Positions 44,606-56,880 of a stretch of DNA of 64,000 bases are shown piece after piece. The DNA is from Uranotaenia lowii (lineage: Eukaryota > Arthropoda > Insecta > Diptera > Culicidae), in NCBI RefSeq assembly GCF_029784155.1, contig NC_073692.1, forward strand, positions 23,212,444-23,276,443, in the 5' to 3' direction. Every line of letters starts with the position of its first letter. Within the stretch, counting starts at the first letter, position 1. The translations under genes were made by a program, and so were the position numbers. The notes under the pieces are model-generated. The model saw only the letters and a program-made list of their open reading frames with translations, searched no databases and was not told where the DNA came from.

Positions 44606-45178
44606 TATTTATTTGAAACTCAATTTGTTTATCTAAATAATAATAGCGAATGATGAAACTGTTTCGGATTTTATAATTTTGGATTCCCATTATATACTTT
44701 CTTAAGTTTCAATTCTACAAAAGAATTAACATTATTCTAACCTAAGCTCACCATACATTTTTGCGCTTATACCAGGTTAGTGCAATTTATGATTATTTTC
44801 TCCAATATCCGCCAATATCAAAATTATTAAATAAAAAGCATGAAGAAAAGCACTTAAAAATCTATCTTTTATATCAAGACCCATCAGTCAATTTTAAATC
44901 ATATTTGAGGTTTTTGAAAAATCTTTTATGTTAATATTGATGAAATTTGCTCAAAACATTTTGACGCAAAATACGTTATTTTATATCTAATGAGTCAATT
45001 CAAATTTTCTTTCGATTTTACAAATAATTTATTATCAAATTCAGATATATTATTGTGCGTTTTGGAAGTTTTCATAACGTTTTGTTCTCAATCGAAAAAT
45101 AGTATTTAATTAAATTTAATTCCTTGCATTTTGATTCCACTCTTTTCTTTTAACCCTCAATTGTATCAATTGATATAT
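44606..45178. other. Non-coding, AT-rich
   Basis: No supported gene. Confidence 0.5.
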
Positions 45179-45540
45179 ATCGATATATCGATGAAATGCG
45201 AAAAAAAACACATATTCAATTGCGGATAACTAATCACAGTCAACTCGAATCGCGTCACAATCTTCTTTAAACTTGTTTGTAATTGTTTGAACAACAATTC
45301 CTGAAATTCCGAGCTTTCTAGCATACTGGAAACATATTTTAGAACACAAAGAATGAAAGTATGTCGATTTTTCATACATTTTGCCGAAAATCTCCATACA
45401 AATTTCAATTCCTTTGCGCCAGATCGTGCTTCTTCCAAATGACCTGAAACTTTCAGAAAGCCATTTTTTCACCTAAATGCACCAACCTAGGGGGTGCCGC
45501 GTGGAATATAAAGTTTTTTTTTGTTATGGGCCAGTCTAAT
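45179..45540 (+). repeat. Right half of a foldback element (copy 1)
   Basis: Sequence from CGATATATCGATGAAATGCG to TGGGCCAGTCTAAT. It is closely related to 47818-48189 in the same orientation and to 47233-47580 in inverted orientation. Its own left half is missing, so it is a solo arm of the foldback family seen complete at 47233-48189. Confidence 0.75.
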
Positions 45541-45603
45541 ACATACATAATACAAACATATATACATACAAACATACATACATACATACATACATATGTA
45601 TAT
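45541..45603. repeat. ACAT microsatellite
   Basis: A mostly CATA/ACAT tetranucleotide run between two foldback elements. Confidence 0.85.
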
Positions 45604-47225
45604 GGGTCATTCCATACCAAGTGACCATGAAAATGCAACGACCCTCTTCGATTTCGCTCAAAATCAGTAGGGTGACTTATTATAATGTTAATAAGAACAA
45701 TCCAAAGTTTTGGGGTAATCGGACCAACTTCCCTCAAATGGCAGCCCCCCCTTTTTTGAAAATTTGGCAATTTTCGCCAAAAAAACTGTTTTTGTTTGTT
45801 TAATATCTCAAAAACGGTAGAAGCTACAGATAAGATAAGACCATCCCTATAAAGAATATGTTATAAGCTATCAAATGAGTTGATAAAATATTTTCGGCAG
45901 TGTTGCCAAACTAGAAAATTTTGCATTTTAAAACTTAAATTGCGATTATCTCAAAATGCCCCCACTTTTATTTTTGATTTGATGGCGCCAATGGATTCAG
46001 CGTGAAATTTTACATAAGAATCACTCATTCACTCAAAACAATATGAGCCGTTTCGGAGATATCAAGTTTTTAAGATGGGAAGTTCGTGAAATTTCACCGT
46101 TACGCCAGTACATCTTTTAAATACGCCTCCGAAGAATGGATCTGCTTCCGCATAAACAGGGTCCGGCAATTGAACTGCTACATTACTTCAACTGTAATTA
46201 TTTCGTTGCACACGAAACAGTATTGAACGACCCCTGGTAGCTTTGTTTACATAGTCTTAGCTATCATTGCACAATGGTGCAGAACATCAATCTAGCTGTA
46301 CGAAATTAATCGCGCCCAGGAATGAAGAGATATACGTTTGATGTCTTCAGCAACATTGTTCAGTTTCACATGGAGCATATTCTTGCATCAAAATTTTTGC
46401 CGAGGGGTCCACCGATAGCGAGATAAGATGCTATCTTTTTTATTTTTCAAATCAGGGCTTTGACAAAGTTGTTTATCTGATCAAAATACATAAGTTTGTT
46501 GATTATGTCAAAGTCCTATCACATCACTCTCTGGAGTTACAGTCAAAGTAAAAAAAAATTCTTGAAAAACAGATTTTTAAACCTGGCACGTTGAAGATTG
46601 GATAAAATGGTTCGCTGTCTTCGAAACAAAGTTGTAACATGCCATGATCTATAATTGTCTCATATATTATAATGGTTTTAGAAGTTGCTGAAGCCCTACA
46701 GAAAGCATTTAGTGTATTTTATTGGCAATTTTGGAAGGCTGCTTGCTTCCCATCTTAAAAACTTGATATCTCCGAAACGGCTCATATTGTTTTGAGTGAA
46801 TGAGTGATTCTTATGTAAAATTTCACGCTGAATCCATTGGCGCCATCAAATCAAAAATAAAAGTGGGGGCATTTTGAGATAATCGCAATTTAAGTTTTAA
46901 AATGCAAAATTTTCTAGTTTGGCAACACTGCCGAAAATATTTTATCAACTCATTTGATAGCTTATAACATATTCTTTATAGGGATGGTCTTATCTTATCT
47001 GTAGCTTCTACCGTTTTTGAGATATTAAACAAACAAAAACAGTTTTTTTTGGCGAAAATTGCCAAATTATCAAAAAAGGGGGGGCTGCCATTTGAGGGAA
47101 GTTGGTCCGATTACCCCAAAACTTTGGATATTTCTTATTAACATTATAATAAGTCACCCTACTGATTTTGAGCGAAATCGAAGAGGGTCGTTGCATTTTC
47201 ATGGTCACTTGGTATGGAATGACCC
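45604..47225. mobile_element. Long-TIR foldback element, 480-bp arms
   Basis: The arms 45604-46082 and 46746-47225 are nearly identical in inverted orientation, starting GGGTCATTCCATACCAAGTG. The centre (46083-46745) is unique. The homology continues a few bases outwards (ATGTATAT on both sides). There is no transposase. Short ORFs appear twice, once per arm on opposite strands (45621-45803 and 47008-47208), simply because the arms are inverted copies. Confidence 0.85.
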
Positions 47226-47232
47226 ATATACA

Positions 47233-48189
47233 TTAGACTGGCCCATAACAAAAAAAATCCTCATATTCCACGCGGCACCCCCTAGGATGGTGCATTCAGG
47301 TTAAAAAATTACTTTCTGAAAGTTTCAGGTCATTTGGCAGAAACACGAGCTGGCGCAAAAGACTTGAAATTTGTATGGAAATTTTCGGCAAAATGTATGA
47401 AAAATCGACATACTTTCGCTCTTTGTGTTTTAAAATATGTTTCCAGTAAGCTAGAAAGCTCAGAATTTCAGGAATTGTAGTTCAAGCAATACCAAACAAG
47501 TTTGTAAAAGATAGTATTGCGATTTGAGTTGACTGTAATGAGTTATTTGCAATTGAATGTGTGACATTTTTCGCATTTCTTTGATATATAGTGAACGGCT
47601 AATAATCGCACTAACTAGATATCATCGTCACACAATAAGAATAACAAATATGTAGTTTGTGTACTCGGAAAAGTTGCCAAAAAAGCTTTTTGCAAAGATA
47701 TTTGTTATAAAATAAGCTACAAATTTGCCGAAGACACAAATTTTCTATCTATTATTCTCATTGTGTGACTATGCGAACAAGTAAGTAGGTACTAATAATC
47801 CACTTATACATCGTTCACGACATATCGATGAAATGCGAAAAAAATGGCACATTCAAATGCAAATAGCTCATCACAGTCAACTCGTATCGCGTCACAATCT
47901 TCTACAAATTTGTTTATCATTGTTTGAACTGCAATTTCTGAAATTCTGAGCTTTCTAGCATACTGGAAACATATTTTATATCACAAAGAGTGAAAGTATG
48001 TCGATTTTTCATACATTTTGCCGAAATTCTCCATACAAATTTCAAGTCCTTTGCGCCAGCTCGTGCTTCGGCCAAATGATCTTAAACTTTCAGAAAGACA
48101 TTTTTTCACCTAAATGCACCAATCTAGGGGGTGCCGCGTTGAAAAAAATGTTGTAAAAATCATCCCATACAAATTTGGGCCAGTCTAAT
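47233..48189. mobile_element. Foldback element, complete palindromic copy
   Basis: Ends ATTAGACTGGCCCA (47233) and its exact inverse TGGGCCAGTCTAAT (48176-48189). The arms pair almost throughout, with a small centre near 47690-47715. The right arm is the same family as 45179-45540. No ORF with a recognisable domain. Confidence 0.75.
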
Positions 48190-48350
48190 ATACATACATA
48201 ATATGTTTAACTATTATTTAAGTACATACTTTCAAATAATGATCAAAAATTTAAAAAAATGTGTCAGAAAAGCCGTTTGATTTTGTCAATATTTGATTTT
48301 GGCAACACAAAATTTACGAGCGTGTTTCCAAAAACCAACGGAGTCTTTAT

Positions 48351-48536
48351 TTTTTGTTTCGATTATAGTCGTTTTACCATCTCTGTGGCATTCGCGACTT
48401 TATCAACGTTCCAGTTGGCGGACAGTTATTGAAAAATTTATCCGGTACAACTGTGCTCGGTATTTACTCTTGGGCTCGAACTCGCGGACATCGGCTCAGG
48501 AGACAACAGACTTGCCAACCGAGCTATATCACAAGC
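48351..48536 (-). mobile_element. tRNA-derived SINE (186 bp) with 16-bp TSD
   Basis: The minus-strand head starts GGGCTTGTGATATAGCTCGG. The A-box-like TAGCTCGGTTGG is at 48526-48515 and the B-box-like AGTTCGAGCCC at 48482-48472. The element ends in an A-rich tail near 48351. It is flanked by CCAACGGAGTCTTTAT at 48335-48350 and 48537-48552, a perfect 16-bp target-site duplication. It differs from the SINE at 27971. A small ORF across it (48293-48568) is a chance frame. Confidence 0.85.
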
Positions 48537-48710
48537 CCAACGGAGTCTTTATATTTGTTTTAATTTGAATCAAATAAGAGTAATAAGAATCAAATAAGAG
48601 TGTGTATGTTTTGTTGGGAGGTTAGATTCTTTATCTTGAGTTTTTAATCTTGAAAAACATTTCGACTTAATTTTGAAACAAATTTAAATGAAAAAAAAAT
48701 TATCTACAGC

Positions 48711-50102
48711 AGGGATGAGCAAAGCGCGGCCCGCGGGCCGCATGTGGCCCGCGAGACCCTTTTGTGCGGCCCGCGAAGCTTTTTTCGAATTTTAATGCCT
48801 TAACTTTTTTTTCTACAATGGAATTCAGGAAATTCATATAACGTGATCAAAATATTCACTTATCTGCATTTGCCTCACAATCATCGAGATTGTGCACTTT
48901 TTGTGGCTTTTTAAGCATTTATTATGTTCTGTTCAAGGCATAAATGCAATATTGTTTATTGGCATAACGTAATATTGGATTTTTTTAAATTCAGGATAAA
49001 TTTTTCCTAATTATTTAACTCCCACCACTTTGAGAAGCAAAATCCATTAAAGTGAGGAAGAGCAGTTAAAATCGGAAGCTACACATAATCAAAGGAATTT
49101 CGAAGTCCGCTAGTGAAGTCATTATTTTCGTTTCAAGCAAAATTAAAGATGTATGATAAAAAATATGCTCAGCATGTAATTTTCTATCTAATTCGGTTAA
49201 AATGCTTGTTCTGTTAGCATTCAAATACTGGCAAAAATTTCAAACCAAAACCATGTGAAATATTATTTATTTCTGAATATTGGCGAAAAAACGAAAGTTT
49301 AATAATAAAGCCCGGGTGAACGATTTAAGATTTTGCCGGAATCGAAATTTTCTACAAAAAATATTAGTTCTTGATAAAAACAATAGATATCTGAAATTCT
49401 GTGATTCAACTCAAAAGTTATTTGACGAATATGTGATGCTTTTTCAGAAATTTGATAGAAAATTTATAACAAACATCGATTAATTGAGTTGTTCCACTCA
49501 TAATATAGCTTAAAATCCTATCCCAGTAATACCTAAATAAGATTTAAAATAATGAAAATCTGGATAAAAATTATTGTATCAAGCATGTAGTTTTGAAGAC
49601 AGTAGCCTAAAAATATGTTAAATTGAACATGTCTCTGGATTTTCGAAGACCCTGCTCAACACCTCAATGCAATGATCCAATACAGAACTTCCATTTAAAA
49701 ACGAGGTTCTTTCCGTTTGTTGGAAAAACATCTAGGCTTTGTGGTCAAGTTTTAATAATGGAAAACAAAATCACAGAAAGTCAATTAGCAGTCCAACGCC
49801 CAACGCTATGGTGATTGACTATTGAAAAATTGTGAAAATGGAGATGAAGTTAAAGTGACAAAGATTCAGTGATGTACCTTTTCAATATCGGGTATTTAAA
49901 AAAGTCGTGTTTAATTTCTGATTTTAACCACGTGAATTCGGTTTATCTATCCTTTTTCAGATTAGTTTTCGCCAATAATTCGTAGTTATAAAAAATGACG
50001 GAAGCTCTGCTTATTGTTAAAAACAAGTTATTTTAAGTGCGGCCCGCCGACAAGATTTCAAATTTTAATTGGCCCGTTGGTTCAAAAGGTTGCTCACCCC
50101 TG
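48711..50102. mobile_element. hAT-like DNA element, 1392 bp, 8-bp TSD
   Basis: The left end CAGGGATGAGCAAAGCGCGG and the inverse of the right end, CAGGGGTGAGCAACC, share CAGGGRTGAGCAA. Both sides have GCGGCCCGC blocks inside. The 8-bp duplication ATCTACAG is perfect (48703-48710 and 50103-50110). A 67-codon ORF at 49280-49483 starting MAKKRKFNNKA faintly resembles the N-terminus of hAT/ZBED-type transposases; this is weak. The element is non-autonomous. Confidence 0.85.
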
Positions 50103-50231
50103 ATCTACAGAATGAATCCAATACCATTAAAATCAGTCAACATTTGCGATCATGGAGACTCCATCAAGTTCTGGTCAAATATTTCCAAATAAATTCAAAC
50201 GGATGTTTTGCGAACAGTTTTGAAAGGTTAA

Positions 50232-52600
50232 TATTGTTAATGTTATGCATTGTTGCCCTATATTTTTTTATATCCTTTTGCGCTTTGATGCTGCTGTTTT
50301 TTTTTCTCAAAAGCAGCCAAATGGTGTTAATACTAGTTCGTTTGAAACGAACCGTGCAGCAAACTGTGTACATTTCAAAACACAAATTCTAGTTTACGGA
50401 AGACCGAAAAAAAACCCGGAAAAGCCAAACAAACGGAACAGAACAAACACATTTTACCGGAACCAAATCTGAAGATAAAATCTGTGTTATTTTTGCTATG
50501 TTTCGCCGTGTTTTCACTAGTGCCATCTATCATTCGATATAGAGCAAAAAAAGAAAATGCTTTAGGAACAGAACAAAAACTATTGCGAAACATAATCCTG
50601 GCAGGAGCAGACTAAAGCAAACAACAGCACAGTAAATAAATTTCCGATTCCATTTCGGGGAACTGTCGGGTTTGGATTGATAATTTTTGTCCCCTGTTCT
50701 CGCAAATTAGAAAATATAATTTCGAATCGGTGGGAAATGGAATCGAATTCATCGCGATGGCATATCGAGAAATAAAATCAATATTCAAAAGAACGTTTCA
50801 CTGCTCCGTATCACTAAAAGTCGATCTATCATTCGCGAGTTGCCAGAGATTGGGCCAGAAAAAAATATGGAACGTTGGAATTTCCCGGGTTTCAGTCAAG
50901 AGTCAGAGAACCAACAACAGCCTAGGGAGGAAAACCGATGGGCAAAAACTTGTTTTGTGGAAAATAATCTTTCGACTTTCATCTTTTGGCCGGGGTCGTG
51001 CCACAGGAATGTGGCAGATGATTCATAACGAATTGACTAGTAGGGATGATAAAAAGTTCCATCAATGGGCGCGTTTTTCCGAATCCTGACATGCTCTCGT
51101 AGTTGAGGAGCTTCTTCTCTGTAGAGGCGACGCATTATCTGAATGGAAATTTTGGAGTGGGAACATTTGCAGATCATGATGAACGACAGACAGAGTGTGT
51201 TTGTTTGGAGCAACAACAGAAGAAAGGTTTTTGTTGTGCCTTCGAACGACAGGCAAGATGATGTTCCGATAAGTATTGGCTGAAGCTTCTCAGCCTAAAG
51301 TATACTTCAAAATGGTTTTTCTTGATAATATAAGATATAGTCTGTTGAAGAAGAGCAACTTTTCCCGGACAATATTTAAAGCTTTTTATCTTCTCGCTTA
51401 TGTTTCTTTTGGATTCAGTCCCTAAAACAGCTTGCCGAGGGCAAAAAGAGAAAATAAACTCCGAGTAACGAACATGGAAATGTCATATCAGTTGAAATAT
51501 TTAACTTTCATTTTCTCCATACCTGTGGTGCAGAACGTCAACATTTGAGTTTCCAGTGGCGAAACGTATGAAGGTTGGAAAAAAAAAATCTGTTATAAAC
51601 CGTGTGGCATACAGGACTTCGGTCGGAGTTCGTTTCACGCTACGTCGCTTAAAACTAACGAGAGACGTTGCGGGATGAAAAGCATTCTACACACTTGGCT
51701 CGGAGTCTTTCTATTGAATAGAATTTTATAAGCTTTAAACTTTTTTTTAAATATAATCAGAAAAAATGAACTTTTAATAGTTTACAGGGCTGTGAACAGC
51801 ACTGGAGATTTAATAAAAAAAAACTTAAAACCAAGTCTTGGCTTACGAGCACCCATGTGCATATTTCTCGGAATGGAGAAAACAGGCGAAATAAAATTCC
51901 TCCTTCCTTCTCCGATGAACTTGAATATTTCACATATGTTCATCATTTTACTTCACACTCAATACAGGCGTAAAGGTGTTTTGCATTTTTTATTTAAAAC
52001 CACTAGAAAAAATCAATGAAACTTTAAAAGCATTCCAAAAGGAAAAAAATAACCTAGAAAAAGAGACCGATAAAGGGGCCATCTCTTCGAGGAAGCATCA
52101 ATTTAAACGACGTGAGATGAATCGCATGGCCGACCAAGCTGACTTCATCTCTTCCAATCTGGAACCCTTTTTTTACACTGACGCAGCATCCGGCTTGATA
52201 TAGGAAAGAAGGAAAAAATCCCACTTCCGGACCCATTCAGCGGCATCACTTCCGGAGCTTTACCCCGACAGCAAATTGACATCTTTACCCAAATCAGGAT
52301 TTGCTGCATTGGACAGGAAAAATATAGACCCAGACCGTTTCTTAAAGGCGTCTTTTACGGGGCATCGTTGATGGCTTCCTTTTCGACAGTTTTGAGGAAA
52401 TGACAAAACCTAAGAGCTTGTTCTGCTTTTCTAGGACTGTAGGCCATTTACCACCATTTTGTTAATGAATGGTGCGAAAGAATTGGCATCTCGTTCTTGA
52501 AATTACCCCATTAAATGATGAAATTGGAAGAAGGGAACTATCATCACCAGGGACGAAATTGACACCAAGAAAAAAAACCTCAAAATAGGTGATTCTAAAT
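50232..52600. other. Non-coding or unrecognised, less AT-rich in parts
   Basis: No supported gene. ORFs of 60-119 codons around 50730-51260 and 51792-52236 overlap on both strands and lack domains. 50640-51260 is less AT-rich and could be single-copy host DNA. Confidence 0.45.
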
Positions 52601-54590
52601 GATTTTTGACATTTTTGAAAATTTTGACATTTTTGACATTTTTGTAACTTTTGACATGTTTGACATTTTTGAAATTTTTGACATTTTTGACATTTTTGAC
52701 ATTTTTGACATTTTTGACATTTTTGACATTTTTGACATTTTTTGACATTTTTGACATTTTTGACATTTTTGACATTTTTGACATTTTTGACATTTTTGAC
52801 ATTTTTGACATTTTTGACATTTTTGACATTTTTGACATTTTTGACATTTTTGACATTTTTGACATTTTTGACATTTTTGACATTTTTGACATTTTTGACA
52901 TTTTTGACATTTTTGACATTTTTGACATTTTTGACATTTTTGACATTTTTGACATATTTGAAATTTTTGACATTTTTGACATTTTCGACATTTTTGATAT
53001 TTTTGAAAATTTTGACATTTTTGTTACTTTTGACATGTTTGACATTTTTGACATTTTTGACATTTTTGACATTTTTAAAATTTTTGAAATTTTTGAAATT
53101 TTTGACATTTTTGACATTTTTGACATTTTTGACATTTTTGACATTTTTGACATGTTTGACATTTTTGACATATTTGACATTTTGTCATTTTTGACATTTT
53201 TGAATTTTTGACATTTTTGACATTTTTGACGACATTTTTGACATTTTTGACATTTTTGACATTTTTGACATTTTTGACATTTTTGACATTTTTGACATTT
53301 TTGACATTTTTGACATTTCTGACATTTTTGACATTTTTGACATTTTTGACATTTTTGACATTTTTGACATTTTTGACATTTTTGACATTTTTGACATTTT
53401 TGACATTTTTGACATTTTTGACATTTTGGACATTTTTGACATTTTGGACATTTTTGACATTTTTGACATTTTTGACATTTTTGACATTTTTGACATTTTT
53501 GACATTTTTGACATTTTTGACATTTTTGACATTATTAACATTTTTGACATTTTTGACATTTTTGACATTTTTGACATTTTTGACATTTTTGACATTTTTG
53601 ACATTTTTGACATTTTTGACATTTTTGACATTTTTGACATTTTTGACATTTTTGACATTTTTGACATTTTTGACATTTTTGACATTTTTGAAATTTTTGA
53701 CATTTTTGACATTTTTGACATTTTTGACATTTTTAACATTTTTTACATTTTTGACATTTTTGACATTTTTGACATTTTTGACATTTTTGACATTTTTGAC
53801 ATATTTGACATTTTTGACATTTTTGACATTTTTGACATTTTTGACATTTTTGACATTTTTGACATTTTTGACATTTTTGACATTTTTGACATTTTTGACA
53901 TTTTTGACATTTTTGACATTTTTGACATTTTTGACATTTTTGACATTTTTGACATTTTTGACATTTTTGACATTTTTGACATTTTTGACATTTTTGACAT
54001 TTTTGACATTTTTGACATTTTTGACATTTTTGACGTTGTTGACATTTTTGACATTTCTGAAATTTTTGACATCTTTGACATTTTTGACATTTTTGACATT
54101 TTTGACATTCTTGACATTCTTGACATTTTTGACATTTTTGACATTCTTGACATTGTTGACTTTTTTGACATTTTTGACATTTTTGACATTTTTGACATTT
54201 TTGACATTTTTGACATTTTTGACATTTTTGACATTTTTGACATTTTTGACATTTTTGACATTTTTGACATTTTTGACATTTTTGACTTTTTTGACATTTT
54301 TGACATTTTTTACTTTTTTTGACATTTCTGACATTTTTGACATTTTAGGTATTTTAGATATATTGTAATTTTTGACATTTTTTACAGTTTTGTCATTTTT
54401 GACATGTTTGACATTGTTGACATTTTTGACATTTTTGTCATTTTTGTCATTTTTGACTTTTTTGACATTTTTGTAACTTTTGACATTTTTGACATGTTTG
54501 ACATTTTTGACATTTTGATTTTTTAAACATTTTTTTACTCTTTAAAAAAAATACATGTTATCGACATGTTTGACATTTTTCTTTTGAGTT
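52601..54590. repeat. 9-bp minisatellite, unit TTTTTGACA, about 2 kb
   Basis: Roughly 200 units of TTTTTGACA. The core is near-uniform, and variant units (GACATATTTG, GAAATTTTTG, GACATTCTTG, GTAACTTTTG) are commoner at both edges. Since 9 is divisible by 3, every frame stays open and yields long artificial ORFs: MSK or NVK repeats on minus, TFL or FDI repeats on plus. A variant block GTAACTTTTGACATG or GTTACTTTTGACATG recurs near 52644, 53023 and, with one extra unit, 54472. Confidence 0.97.
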
Positions 54591-55264
54591 ATGTATTAGA
54601 TAGAATGTATGAAAGTATGAAGTGATTGACAACGAAGATGTTCTCCAGAGTCGAGGTTGATGTTCTACATCCGAGTGATAAGACAATCCCCCAGACAACC
54701 CGGTAGTGGAAAAGGGAAGTGCAAATTGAGATTATGGGCACGTGATTAAGATTAAATCTGTTTTCCTACCATTTTCGAGAACCTTGATAGGCGGAAACCG
54801 GAGCAATACCAGGTGCTACGACATCCCCACGGAAATTCTAATTGCTGCCGGAAGCGCACAATTCTCGCACAGTCTGGGTGGCCTCATTAGAGCTAAACAT
54901 GTCCGTGTCAGTTGATATTCATGCATACATTCACACAATCTCCCATGTGCGGTCGGAGTTTGGAGGAAGACCATTTTCGAAACTATAACGGCGGTGCTGC
55001 TCGTGATGTAGTGGCTTCCGGCTATGTTCGGGATTAAGCCACCCAGCTCGGTATTCCACAAACATCAGACAGGAGAATCCCCCTGGACTCCCAGCTGCTT
55101 CTTCCTGTCCTGTGCCAACTTCCTCCAGACGAATTCCGGGATAGCTCCCTAATAGGTTCAAAGCTTGTTTTCTAAACCTCCCTGGCTGGCTGAGTCCTTC
55201 GAAGGATGTATGCAGCAGTAACACGCTTGTTTACACTGAATTAATAATTTCATCGCCGGATCTA

Positions 55265-55298
<34 letters not shown>

Positions 55299-56880
55299 AA
55301 CACGAGACGCCAGCTATGAAGACGACTAAATCCCGGATCGAAATCCGGAATGAGGCCACCCCGGCCCGGGTTGAATGCAAATTTGTCAGAATTCGTTCGG
55401 CGGTGAATGCTTTACTTACCAGCTTCTCGAAGCGCAAATCAAAACCGAGGAGCAATTTGTTATTCACTCGAAAGCAAGCAAGAAATATAAAGTTATGCAA
55501 ATGGGAACTGCATTTTACGATCATTTTTATTTAACCTACCGGGAATTTTCTACAGAGGAAAAATCTTTGGTGCTGTGGTTATGATCGAAAAAATTTGAAA
55601 TTTTAATCGATGAAAAGTATGAATCTTATAAGTTAAATTCCCAGAGTAACTATTAATAAAGCAGTGATTTGCTCCAAATTATATCACTCAACCGTATCAG
55701 TACTCATTTATAGAAAAAATCTCTCCGCTTGCTAAAAAAAAGAACAGTTTTGGCAATTTCGGCACAATAAAAAAAATGGCAAAATCACAAAAATGACAAA
55801 AATCATAAAAATGAAAAAAAAAATTTGGGAAATTTTTTTATAAAGTTTGAATGGTTGAGGAAATAATTTTCTTTTATTTCTGCTTGTTCAAAAGAACAAG
55901 TAATTTTTACAGAAGTCGATAGTTTTCAAAAACAAATGGAACCTCAAAAAATGAACAAAAAGCAGTTGAATTTCATCTTCTCTCCTGGGTCCCCAGCGAC
56001 CATGGTTCCTTCTTTTCAAGTAAGTCGTACTCGTCTGCCAAAAAAGTTTATCCTTGATGAATTTCTTCCCGCGAAAGCTACTGAACCATTTGACGGGTTA
56101 ATAACAGATCGAACTCCTTTTCTGTGTTTCTCCGAATTGCACATCAATCGTCAGTCTGGTTGCCGGGAACTTTTCCCCCGCAATAAAGTGCTGCACAAGC
56201 GTGAGATTTCAAGCGGAATTGAGAAATTACTGTCGGGAATCGAGAGCCCGAAAACAATGAACTACCACATTCTACGAGTCCAGGCCGAATTCCAAGCAAA
56301 AGTGAATGAAAAATGATCTAACCCCAGACAAAGTTTTCCTGGAACAAAAATTCAACCCCAGCTCCAGTTTCTCAGAACAGGAGGTAGTTGGAAAGAGCAG
56401 CACGAAGCGCGGGACAAATAATGAATTCATCAACTTCGGATTAAAGTCTTCCGGGCGCGCGTAATTAGTGCAGTTTTTGAAACTGTGCCAGCTTTAGCAT
56501 TCAGCGATGTTGATGCTGCCGCTTCAGTTTGTGGGATGGTACCGGTACGGGACTTTTGCGGAATTTCAAGTAGGAAAGAGCAAGGTTCATCACCATTTTT
56601 GGAAACTCGTAAGAATGTTTCAATTTTTTTTCTGAGTAACATCAACAATGAAAAACGTGAACGAACTGTGAGCATTTTTTCCACAACGCCAAGCACGTAG
56701 CCGAAAAGATGCAACTCTTTTACGGGACAAACCAAATCGATTTAGGTATTTTTTCTTCTGTGGCTCCAGAGAGTGATGGATGGATTGTGCACTATGAGTC
56801 ATTTTAAGATGTTTTGAATAAAATTTCCAAAGGATTGAAAAAGGAGATAAAAAGGGAAATAAAATACACAAGATTCTGAA
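54591..56880. other. Unrecognised; contains a CGA trinucleotide repeat
   Basis: No supported gene. A (GAC)n run of about 33 bases at 55265-55298 makes a poly-Val artefact on minus. A 126-codon plus ORF at 55936-56316 has a balanced composition but no recognisable domain. The region is less AT-rich than average and may be single-copy. Confidence 0.4.

Larger units (their letters stand above)
48258..50231. mobile_element. Second piggyBac-like MITE copy, twice interrupted
   Basis: The right end CGAACAGTTTTGAAAGGTTAA (50211-50231, TTAA included) and the preceding AATGAATCCAATACCATTAA stretch match the right part of the MITE at 42530-43136. Sequence directly left of the hAT insertion (TTTCGACTTAATTTTGAAAC) continues that match. 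The left end, near 48258 (AAAGCCGTTTG), is degenerate and uncertain. A SINE and a hAT-like element have inserted into it. Confidence 0.5.

Noticed and set aside
45453..47304. Pairs of similar ORFs on opposite strands as duplicated genes
   Set aside because: They lie in the arms of an inverted repeat and include microsatellite codons.
48466..48536. A genuine tRNA gene on minus
   Set aside because: Degenerate T arm and B-box, A-rich tail and TSD make it a SINE head.
52503..54368. Long ORFs with MSK, NVK, TFL and FDI repeats on both strands
   Set aside because: Products of a 9-bp tandem repeat that keeps frames open; no start context, domains or non-repeat coding part.
55231..55524. Poly-Val ORF on minus
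   Set aside because: Encoded by the CGA/GAC microsatellite at 55265-55298.
55936..56316. 126-codon ORF as a gene
   Set aside because: Balanced composition but no domain, no context and no clear gene signals; left unannotated as a gene.
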